NCBI GenBank assembly: GCA_946887085.1
Contig: CAMPKG010000090.1
Span: 1-10,579, forward strand
Source: an uncultured Sphingobacteriales bacterium
GTDB taxonomy: Bacteria; Bacteroidota; Bacteroidia; Chitinophagales; Chitinophagaceae
Direction of reading: 5' to 3'
DNA: 10,579 nt
The notes under the pieces were generated by a model. The model was not told the DNA's origin. It made no database searches and saw nothing but the letters and a program-made list of their open reading frames with translations. Shown piece after piece: positions 1-5,578 of the stretch. Both the position numbers and the translations under genes were made by a program. Positions within the stretch are counted from its first letter, which is position 1. Each line of letters opens with the position of its first letter.

Positions 1-1571
1 AGCCAGATGCCATCACCAAAACCATCGAGCAATAAGCCGCCCGTGTGCGTTGCAAAATCTATCAGTTGTTCATCCACTGTTTTATTGCTGTTCTCGCCGC
101 AAAGTATTACAGGGTACTGCACCTCTTGTCGCATCAGCTCGATGAGAAACCTGCGAACTGACGGCATTTTATGCGTGTTGTAGCTCTCCACGCAAAGCAC
201 CAGGTATTTTTCATTTTTCGCTTTGGCAATAAACTGTTGCAATAACTTCCAGGCAACATTAGCATCTACCACAGCAAAGTGCAGTTGGCGGAGTGGTTCG
301 TTATTGTCGAGATAGTCCTGCATCTTGAAGACGGGATGAAGCCCAGTCTTATCTTCTGCCTTTCGCCATGTATCATGATCGCAGATAACCTGCAATGTTC
401 CCGGCAGAGCGAAGTCAATTGTTTTTTTGCCTGCGTAAATAAAATCAGCAGCTGCATCGTTGATGTTCCATTTATCCGATGCAACATCATAGCGATAACC
501 AATAGATTCCAGATCCGCTGGTGTTATGCTCTCCGCATCCATAAAATCGGCAACAACTACCGGCACATTATGTCCGCCTATCCGGCCAACCGCGTCGGTT
601 TCGCGACGTTTATAGCTAAAAGGATTGTACGGGAGTTTTATCTTTTCTTCGTTGCTGAGCGGTTCAATTGGTGTATGTTGCTCCCTGTCCTGGTAACGGC
701 CAACAATATCTTTACAAACAGGTATCTCAAATTCGGGATCTTCAGTCAGCGACACGCGTATAGTATCACCAATGCCATCCTCCAGCAAAGTCCCGATACC
801 TATTGCGCTCTTGATACGTCCGTCTTCACCATCTCCTGCTTCTGTTACGCCCAGGTGTAGCGGATAGCACTCGCCAAACTCTTCATCCATTTTTTGTATG
901 AGCAGCCTGTAAGCCTGCACCATCACCTGTGGGTTGCTCGATTTCATGCTCAGCACAATGTTGTGATAAGCTTCGTAACGTGCAATACGCAGAAACTCCA
1001 TCGCACTTTCCACCATGCCTATAGGGGTATCACCATAGCGGCTCATGATGCGATCGCTCAGCGAGCCATGGTTTGTGCCTATGCGCATGGCTGTGCCGTA
1101 TTCTTTACAGATGCGCACCAGCGGTGTGAATCTTTCACGGATGCGTTCTATCTCTTCATGATATTCCGCATCGGTATATTCAATTATGTCGAACTTCTTT
1201 TTGTCGACATAATTGCCGGGATTTACGCGCACTTTTTCTATCAGGCGTGCCGCAATTTCTGCGGCATTGGGGGTGAAATGTATATCGGCAATAAGCGGTG
1301 TGTTATATCCTGCCGCGCGAACGCGCTTTTTTATCTTCGCCAGGTTCTCCGCTTCTTTTTTGCTGGGGGCGGTAATGCGCACCAATTCGGCGCCTGCCTC
1401 TATGCAACGGATGGTTTGCGCCACTGTGGCATCCGCATCCATGGTGTCCGTGGTGGTCATCGTTTGAATGCGGATAGGGTGGCCGTTACCTAGTAGCAGG
1501 TCGCCAACTTTTACTTCTTTAGTTATGAGCCTGCGGTAGTCCGTAAGCGAGGGGCAATATTGCTGGAGCAT
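1..1571 (-). CDS. ispG: 4-hydroxy-3-methylbut-2-enyl-diphosphate synthase, large three-domain form (3' end cut by window)
   Basis: IspG (GcpE) reductively converts methylerythritol cyclodiphosphate to HMBPP, the penultimate step of the cytosolic MEP isoprenoid pathway. The minus-strand frame is open for 523 codons from an ATG at 1569-1571 to the window edge. An N-terminal TIM-barrel domain (about residues 15-285) carries family motifs: ADIHF (95-99), VRVNPGN (114-120), GTNHGSLSDR (165-174), LSMKSSN (207-213) and HLGVTEAGDGEDG (239-251). Residues from about 300 onward form the extra insert domain found in Bacteroidota, Chlamydiae and plant enzymes but absent from the short E. coli type. The segment GGLLLDGFGDG (511-521) normally lies just before the C-terminal [4Fe-4S] domain, whose cysteines are therefore outside the window. 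The truncation is an edge effect, not a broken gene. A Bacteroidota -7 element lies 20 bases upstream of the start. The gene is divergent from the alpha/beta hydrolase gene. Confidence 0.96.
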   Translation of the reverse strand, partial: MLQQYCPSLTDYRRLITKEVKVGDLLLGNGHPIRIQTMTTTDTMDADATVAQTIRCIEAGAELVRITAPSKKEAENLAKIKKRVRAAGYNTPLIADIHFTPNAAEIAARLIEKVRVNPGNYVDKKKFDIIEYTDAEYHEEIERIRERFTPLVRICKEYGTAMRIGTNHGSLSDRIMSRYGDTPIGMVESAMEFLRIARYEAYHNIVLSMKSSNPQVMVQAYRLLIQKMDEEFGECYPLHLGVTEAGDGEDGRIKSAIGIGTLLEDGIGDTIRVSLTEDPEFEIPVCKDIVGRYQDREQHTPIEPLSNEEKIKLPYNPFSYKRRETDAVGRIGGHNVPVVVADFMDAESITPADLESIGYRYDVASDKWNINDAAADFIYAGKKTIDFALPGTLQVICDHDTWRKAEDKTGLHPVFKMQDYLDNNEPLRQLHFAVVDANVAWKLLQQFIAKAKNEKYLVLCVESYNTHKMPSVRRFLIELMRQEVQYPVILCGENSNKTVDEQLIDFATHTGGLLLDGFGDGIW

Positions 1572-1590
1572 AAAGCACTGAAATGCACGG

Positions 1591-1598
1591 CAAATTTA
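1591..1598 (-). promoter_or_regulatory. Putative Bacteroidota -7 promoter element for ispG
   Basis: TAAATTTG on the minus strand matches the Bacteroidota primary sigma -7 consensus TAnnTTTG exactly and lies 19 bases before the ispG ATG. At a 19-base spacing upstream there is only TTT (1620-1618) in place of the usual TTG -33 element, so the upstream half is weak. It would give a leader of roughly 15 bases. Confidence 0.5.
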
Positions 1599-1629
1599 CG
1601 TCAACGGAATCAGCATAAAATGTGAAAAA

Positions 1630-1653
1630 CTGCATTTGAAGCATATAATGCAG
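1630..1653. promoter_or_regulatory. Dyad in the ispG/hydrolase divergent intergenic region
   Basis: CTGCATT (1630-1636) and AATGCAG (1647-1653) form a perfect 7-base inverted repeat around a 10-base spacer. It lies in the 170-base gap between divergent genes, just upstream of the ispG promoter candidate, where an operator could sit. No known regulator site is recognised, and a match of this size can arise by chance in a gap this long. The rest of the gap (to 1741) is AT-rich and holds at best a one-mismatch -7 element, TATTTTAG at 1714-1721, for the hydrolase gene. Confidence 0.25.
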
Positions 1654-1741
1654 AAATAACACCAAAAACTAACACGCGTGGCCGGTATTCTATGATTTTC
1701 TGAGAAACAATACTATTTTAGCGCATTGATATTATCGCCTG

Positions 1742-2503
1742 ATGCAATACGAAATCAAACACTTAGGCAAATTTAAGTATGTAGAAGAGGGAGAGGGAGA
1801 GCCATTGGTACTGTTGCACGGCCTTTTTGGAGCGCTCAGCAACTTTATGGACCTGGTTGATCATTTCCGCCTTACACATACCGTCCTTATACCCATGTTG
1901 CCCCTTTTCGACCTGTCGGTGCTCGACACTTCGGTGAACGGACTGGCCAAGCATGTACAGAAATTCATAGAGGCACGCGGCCTGAAAAGAGTACACCTGA
2001 TGGGTAACTCACTCGGTGGCCACGTAGGCCTCGTTTATACACTCAGGGAACAGCACAAGGTCATGACCATTACGCTCACCGGCAGCTCTGGCCTGTTCGA
2101 GAACGGTATGGGCGAAACTTATCCTAAGCGTGGCGACTACGAGTTCATCAAAAAGAAAACAGAACTGACCTTTTACGATCCGAAGGTAGCTACCAAAGAG
2201 CTGGTAGACGAGGTTTACTCTATTGTAAATAATAGGTTGAAAGCTATAAAAATCATAGCTTTGGCTAAGTCGGCCATTCGTCACAACCTGGGCGATGAAT
2301 TGCAAGAGATAAAAGTTCCTACCTGCCTGATCTGGGGAAAAAATGACACGATCACACCTCCGATGGTAGCCGAGGAATTCAAATCGCTGATACCCAATTC
2401 AGAGCTCCATTGGATAGATAAATGTGGCCATGCGCCGATGATGGAAGTGCCTGGTGAATTCAACCGCATACTGGATTCATTCCTCGAAAAGCACAAAGGA
2501 TAA
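1742..2503 (+). CDS. Alpha/beta hydrolase fold protein (substrate unknown)
   Basis: This 253-residue protein shows the complete catalytic layout of the alpha/beta hydrolase superfamily. The oxyanion-hole HGLFG is at residues 26-30. The nucleophile elbow GNSLGG places the catalytic serine at 90. An aspartate at 202 lies in LIWGKNDTITP, and histidine 230 lies in DKCGHAPMMEVP. No signal peptide or membrane segment is visible, so it is probably cytosolic. The region after strand 4 (PMLPLFDLSVLDTSVNGLAK, residues 51-70) departs from the usual 'DLPGHG' motif. I recall similar wording in uncharacterised Bacteroidota hydrolases of this length, so it may be a conserved subfamily. The substrate cannot be read from the sequence; esters, thioesters or C-C bonds are all possible for this fold. 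No clear Shine-Dalgarno precedes the ATG. A 109-base gap to the CBS gene suggests that gene may have its own promoter. Confidence 0.88.
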   Translation: MQYEIKHLGKFKYVEEGEGEPLVLLHGLFGALSNFMDLVDHFRLTHTVLIPMLPLFDLSVLDTSVNGLAKHVQKFIEARGLKRVHLMGNSLGGHVGLVYTLREQHKVMTITLTGSSGLFENGMGETYPKRGDYEFIKKKTELTFYDPKVATKELVDEVYSIVNNRLKAIKIIALAKSAIRHNLGDELQEIKVPTCLIWGKNDTITPPMVAEEFKSLIPNSELHWIDKCGHAPMMEVPGEFNRILDSFLEKHKG

Positions 2504-2557
2504 AATTTCTCTTAAATTTTGTCATTTCATTGTTAGAAAGTTACGCGGGTTTTAAAC

Positions 2558-2573
2558 TGGTGTAAGTTTTGTA
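2558..2573 (+). promoter_or_regulatory. Weak promoter-like sequence upstream of the CBS-domain gene
   Basis: The 109-base gap 2504-2612 is AT-rich. TGG (2558-2560) and TTG (2569-2571) are spaced as in the sigma-54 -24/-12 signature, with GG and the -12 G separated by 10 bases. However, the -12 GC reads GT, and the positions after TGG deviate from consensus. The same bases also hold TAAGTTTTG (2562-2570 plus 2571), a one-base-longer variant of the -7 consensus TAnnTTTG. Either reading is weak. It may be nothing more than an AT-rich spacer. Confidence 0.15.
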
Positions 2574-2612
2574 ATGTCTATATATAAGAGCGGCTGAAAA
2601 CGTGAAAGAAAA

Positions 2613-3275
2613 ATGGTAATAGAACAATTAATATCACCCATAGTACCTACCCTGCTCCCTTCAGATACAGGCAACAGAGCCCTGACTCTGATGGAGGAGA
2701 ATAATTTCACCCAACTGCCGCTGGTGATGGAAGACCAGTATATGGCTTTGGTGCAGGAGACCGACGTGCTCGACTGGGAGAACCCTGACATACAGTTGGG
2801 CAAGGCAAATTTTCTTAACTACCGCCCGGCAGTTTTTGCCAGTGGCCATCCGTACGATGCCTTGAAGATAGCCAACCAGCAAAAGCTGTCTATAGTTCCG
2901 GTTATAGACAACGAGAATAAATACCTTGGCGCCATCACCATCAACGATCTGTTGAAGTATGTGACCGAAAATTCCGGCCTCGACAATCCAGGTGGTATCA
3001 TAGTATTGGAGATTGAACCTAATAATTACAGCCTGCACGAGATAGCCCGCATTTGCGAGAATGAGGATGTATTGATCATCAGTTCTCAGCTGTTTTCCAA
3101 TACTGCTACTCAAAAGCTGGAAATAACGCTGAAGACCAACCGTACAAATCTCGAGGGACTCGCTTCTTCATTCGAGCGTTATAAATACGTGGTGAAGGAA
3201 GTGTATGGAGAGCGTGCGCACCAGGAAGATATGATGGACCGTTACAAGTCGCTCATGAACTACTTAAACATGTAA
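2613..3275 (+). CDS. CBS-pair domain protein with C-terminal ACT-like region
   Basis: This 220-residue soluble protein has two CBS modules. CBS1 spans about residues 6-57 and ends in the typical LVMEDQYMALVQETDVL pattern. CBS2 spans about 72-120 and includes SIVPVIDNENKYLGAITINDLL. Paired CBS domains generally bind adenine nucleotides and act as energy or ligand sensors. Residues about 127-195 (beginning GGIIVLEI) have the beta-alpha-beta pattern of an ACT-like ligand-binding domain, an arrangement like that of AcuB-family proteins. There is no catalytic, channel or kinase domain, so it probably acts by binding a partner. It lies 109 bases after the hydrolase and 12 bases before the DUF3109 gene, with which it is probably co-transcribed. 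In Bacteroidota, stand-alone CBS proteins of this length are common and poorly characterised. The ligand and partner are unknown. Confidence 0.85.
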   Translation: MVIEQLISPIVPTLLPSDTGNRALTLMEENNFTQLPLVMEDQYMALVQETDVLDWENPDIQLGKANFLNYRPAVFASGHPYDALKIANQQKLSIVPVIDNENKYLGAITINDLLKYVTENSGLDNPGGIIVLEIEPNNYSLHEIARICENEDVLIISSQLFSNTATQKLEITLKTNRTNLEGLASSFERYKYVVKEVYGERAHQEDMMDRYKSLMNYLNM

Positions 3276-3287
3276 TGCCCGCGGGGA

Positions 3288-3869
3288 ATGATAGCAATAG
3301 AGAATGTGCTGCTAAGTGATGAGGTGGTAACCGAACAATTTGTATGCGACCTGAATGCATGCAAAGGCGGCTGCTGCGTGGATGGTGACTGTGGTGCGCC
3401 TCTTACAGAGGACGAAACGAAGATCATCAAGAAAATATACCCCAAGGTAAAGCCTTACCTGGCTCCCGAATACATCGCCGAGATCGAAAAGCAGGGAAAC
3501 CATACCATCGACGACGAGTATGGATTTGTAACACCTACTGTTGATGGCGGCATTTGCGTGTATGCCTACACCGATGAACTGGGCATAGTGAAGTGCGGTA
3601 TAGAAAAAGCATGGAAGGACGGAAAGATCGATTTTCAGAAACCTATTTCCTGCCACCTTTACCCAATACGCATCAAACAAATGCCGGGTTATGAGGCTGT
3701 GAATTATGAGCCACGCAAAAAACTATGCAGGCCTGCATGTAAGCTTGGGGAGCAATTGAAAGTCCCCGTTTATAAATTCCTGAAAGATTCCATCATCCGA
3801 AAATTCGGTGAAGAGTTTTATGCAACGCTGGATGCTGTTGCGAAGAAGATCAATAAAAAAACTCAGTGA
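3288..3869 (+). CDS. DUF3109 family cysteine-rich protein
   Basis: This 193-residue protein matches my recollection of the DUF3109 family, which is widespread in Bacteroidota and has no established function. It contains ten cysteines: a dense N-terminal cluster (C20, C25, C29, C30, C35), then C90, C103, C122, C147 and C151. The layout resembles the YkgJ-type cysteine-cluster proteins thought to chelate zinc or iron, so metal or Fe-S binding is a reasonable inference. The segment PISCHLYPIRI (119-129) contains C122 beside H123, another plausible ligand pair. No signal peptide or membrane helix is seen, and the C-terminus is lysine-rich. The ATG at 3288 directly follows a GGGGA stretch. An ATG at 3275, overlapping the previous stop codon, is in another frame. 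It is likely in one transcript with the CBS gene, 12 bases upstream, and converges on rpoN. Confidence 0.85.
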   Translation: MIAIENVLLSDEVVTEQFVCDLNACKGGCCVDGDCGAPLTEDETKIIKKIYPKVKPYLAPEYIAEIEKQGNHTIDDEYGFVTPTVDGGICVYAYTDELGIVKCGIEKAWKDGKIDFQKPISCHLYPIRIKQMPGYEAVNYEPRKKLCRPACKLGEQLKVPVYKFLKDSIIRKFGEEFYATLDAVAKKINKKTQ

Positions 3870-3878
3870 TATTTTTTT

Positions 3879-3908
3879 CCTCCCCCTGGGGGAGGCCTGG
3901 AGGGGCCT
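3879..3908. repeat. GC-rich palindromic intergenic element between convergent genes
   Basis: CCTCCCCCTGGGGGAGG (3879-3895) is a perfect 17-base palindrome around T3887. It is followed by an overlapping AGGCC / GGCCT inverted repeat (3893-3897 and 3904-3908). It fills most of the 43-base gap between the DUF3109 gene and rpoN, which point at each other. A T7 run (3872-3878) lies just before it on the plus strand, with an A7 run at 3855-3861. Neither strand has the hairpin-then-U-tract order of a textbook intrinsic terminator. From memory, G/C-rich elements with CCTCCCC/GGGGAGG arms recur between genes in many Bacteroidota genomes, so this is probably one copy of a dispersed family that may also help end transcription from both sides. 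Confidence 0.6.
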
Positions 3909-3912
3909 TGGG

Positions 3913-5409
3913 CTATAATTCCTTTCTCAACCTCGCCACAGGTATATTCAGCTGCTCCCTGTATTTAGCCACTGTTCTGCGGGCGATGTTATAGCCTTTC
4001 TCCTGCAGCATATCGGTCAGCTTCTCGTCTGAGTAGGGCTTGCGTTTGTTCTCGCCGCCGATGATCTCGTTGAGGATGGTTTTCACTTCGCGGGTCGATA
4101 CTTCCTCGCCGCTCTCGGTCTGCAGGGCTTCTGAGAAGAAATATTTGAGCTTGTAGGTGCCGAATTCGGTTTGTACAAATTTACTGTTGGCCACGCGTGA
4201 GACAGTAGACACATCCAGTAAAGTCCTTTGCGCGATGTCTTTTAAGATCATCGGTTTCAGGGATGTCTCGTCGCCCGTGATAAAGAACTCGCGCTGGAAA
4301 TCTATGATGGCCTGCATGGTTTGCAGCAGGGTATGTTGCCGCTGCTTGATGGCGTCTATGAACCATTTGGCTGCGTCCAGTTTTTGCTTGATGAAGATCA
4401 GTGCCTCTTTCTGGCGCTTGTCTTTTTTATCGCTTCTGTCGTAAGCGCGCATCATCTCTTTGTACCCGGCAGACACGTGCAGCTCGGGCGCGTTCTTGGC
4501 GTTGAGTGAAAGCTCTAGAACACCGTTATTATTAAAGACAAAGAAGTCGGGGATTATATAACTCTCCGCTTTATTAACTATGGCAAAAGCAGAGCCCGGT
4601 TTAGGGTTCAGCTTGATGATGATGCCGATCACTTCTTTGAACTGCTCCGCATTCAGGCCCAGCTGGCGCTGTATTTTATCGTAGTGCTTTTTGATGAACT
4701 CATTGAAGTATTTGTCAATGATCGTGATGGCATTTTTTACCGGCTTGGTTTGCGGGTTCATGCGCTTCAGTTGAAGCAGCAGGCATTCCTGCAAGGTCCA
4801 GGCACCTGCGCCCGGCGGGTCGAACTGGTTTTGTATCTGTTGCAGTATATCATTGACCTCTTCGACAGAAGTGTAAATATTTTGCCCGAAAGCCAGGTCA
4901 TCTACCAGCGCGGTTATCTCCCTGCGCAGGTACCCGTCCTCATCTATACTGCCTATTATTTGTTCTGCAATTCTATGTGTCCGGTCGTCCAGTTCCAGCA
5001 TGCCCAGCTGGTCCAGCAGGTGGTCGTGGAAATTGGTCTCCACCCTTACCGGGGATTCCGCTTTTTCAGTATCGCCGCCACCGTAATAATCATCACTATA
5101 GTCATAACCACCGCCATCATCGTCTTCCCGCCGCAGGAAATCGTCCAGGTCTACTTTCTCGGCAGTGTCGTTGCTTAGCTCTACATCCTCGGTCTCGCCC
5201 TCCAACTCGCTTTCGTTATTGTCGTTCAGGTTGTATTCGTCGTTCGGTTCTTCCCCCTCGGCCTGGTATTCGAGAGCAGTGTTTTCCTCCATTTCTTCCT
5301 TTATCCGTTCTTCAAGGTTGGCAGTAGGTATCTGCAGCAGTTTCATGAGCTGGATCTGCTGGGGTGATAGTTTTTGAAGTAATCTTTGCTGCTGCGACTG
5401 TCTAAGCAT
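3913..5409 (-). CDS. rpoN: RNA polymerase sigma-54 factor
   Basis: Sigma-54 directs core RNA polymerase to -24/-12 promoters and needs an AAA+ activator to open them. The 498-residue protein has all regions. The Gln/Leu-rich activator-responsive region I (residues 1-47) includes LSPQQIQLMKLLQIP. An acidic linker (region II) spans about 48-118. A core-binding domain covers about 120-320. A helix-turn-helix (LKDIAQRTLLDVSTVSRVA, 389-407) precedes the diagnostic RpoN box ARRTVAKYRE (476-485). The linker is strongly acidic and has a Gly/Tyr/Asp-rich low-complexity patch at 99-113. The length is normal for the family. Neither an activator of the NtrC type nor the usual hibernation-factor or PTS neighbours are visible here. 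An exact -7 element lies 18 bases upstream of the ATG. It is divergent from the alanine dehydrogenase gene. Confidence 0.98.
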   Translation of the reverse strand: MLRQSQQQRLLQKLSPQQIQLMKLLQIPTANLEERIKEEMEENTALEYQAEGEEPNDEYNLNDNNESELEGETEDVELSNDTAEKVDLDDFLRREDDDGGGYDYSDDYYGGGDTEKAESPVRVETNFHDHLLDQLGMLELDDRTHRIAEQIIGSIDEDGYLRREITALVDDLAFGQNIYTSVEEVNDILQQIQNQFDPPGAGAWTLQECLLLQLKRMNPQTKPVKNAITIIDKYFNEFIKKHYDKIQRQLGLNAEQFKEVIGIIIKLNPKPGSAFAIVNKAESYIIPDFFVFNNNGVLELSLNAKNAPELHVSAGYKEMMRAYDRSDKKDKRQKEALIFIKQKLDAAKWFIDAIKQRQHTLLQTMQAIIDFQREFFITGDETSLKPMILKDIAQRTLLDVSTVSRVANSKFVQTEFGTYKLKYFFSEALQTESGEEVSTREVKTILNEIIGGENKRKPYSDEKLTDMLQEKGYNIARRTVAKYREQLNIPVARLRKEL

Positions 5410-5427
5410 ACAAGCGGTTCACTGTCA

Positions 5428-5435
5428 CAAAAATA
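5428..5435 (-). promoter_or_regulatory. Putative Bacteroidota -7 promoter element for rpoN
   Basis: TATTTTTG on the minus strand is an exact match to TAnnTTTG and lies 18 bases before the rpoN ATG at 5407-5409. No TTG is found at the expected 19-20 base spacing upstream; the nearest, in TATTGTGG, is only 13 bases away. The -33 half is therefore missing or degenerate. Confidence 0.4.
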
Positions 5436-5493
5436 GAATTTAAAGCCACAATACCATAGTGCGATGCAGTATTTGTAAGGCTTTCGGAGAACG

Positions 5494-5516
5494 TTAACAT
5501 TACACTGACATGTTAA
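5494..5516. promoter_or_regulatory. Inverted repeat (possible operator) in the rpoN/ald divergent region
   Basis: TTAACAT (5494-5500) and ATGTTAA (5510-5516) form a perfect 7-base inverted repeat with a 9-base spacer, centred about 75 bases before the alanine dehydrogenase start and upstream of its candidate promoter. The geometry suits a dimeric helix-turn-helix regulator. I cannot assign a regulator. Alanine dehydrogenase genes in other bacteria are often controlled by Lrp/AsnC-type or other dedicated regulators, but none is encoded nearby. Confidence 0.35.
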
Positions 5517-5544
5517 AGTACTTCCTAAATCGAAAGGAGTTTCG

Positions 5545-5552
5545 TATTTTTC
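5545..5552 (+). promoter_or_regulatory. Candidate -7 element for the alanine dehydrogenase gene
   Basis: TATTTTTC differs from TAnnTTTG only at the last base, and TTC (5522-5524) sits 20 bases upstream in place of TTG. The predicted start of transcription falls before the chosen ATG at 5579 but after the upstream in-frame ATG at 5510, which would make the longer protein impossible from this promoter. Confidence 0.3.
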
Positions 5553-5578
5553 TGCCCTTTCGACAACACGAGACAGGC

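Noticed and set aside
279..1493. Two long plus-strand open frames (279-860 and 894-1493) that could be read as genes
   Set aside because: They lie entirely opposite the ispG frame, whose conserved motifs are continuous over the same region. Their translations are rich in Cys, His and Phe with no family resemblance, as expected of antisense frames.
1..1571. Broken or truncated ispG
   Set aside because: The frame is intact for 523 codons with correct motif order. The missing Fe-S domain is explained by the window edge.
2502..2520. AAAATTT / AAATTTT inverted repeat just after the hydrolase stop as a terminator
   Set aside because: The stem is only A-T pairs with a 5-base loop and no strong U-tract. 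It is too unstable to call a terminator and is likely in AT-rich spacer by chance.
2512..2575. Similar TAAATTTTGT and TAAGTTTTGT segments 49 bases apart upstream of the CBS gene
   Set aside because: The match is short, AT-rich and imperfect. It fits a spacer rich in -7-like sequence and is not good evidence for a direct-repeat operator.
3855..3878. A7 and T7 runs flanking the DUF3109 stop as an intrinsic terminator stem
   Set aside because: An all A-U stem with a 10-base loop would be weak, and no U-tract follows it; the GC palindrome comes next instead.
4684..5327. Overlapping plus-strand open frames inside rpoN
   Set aside because: They are antisense to the conserved sigma-54 core-binding and linker regions, and their low-complexity His/Arg/Val/Ile-rich translations mirror the acidic linker codons.
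5510..5578. A 23-residue N-terminal extension of alanine dehydrogenase from the ATG at 5510
   Set aside because: That ATG is part of an inverted repeat and lies upstream of the candidate promoter. The added residues do not look like the family N-terminus, and the ATG at 5579 gives the usual length.
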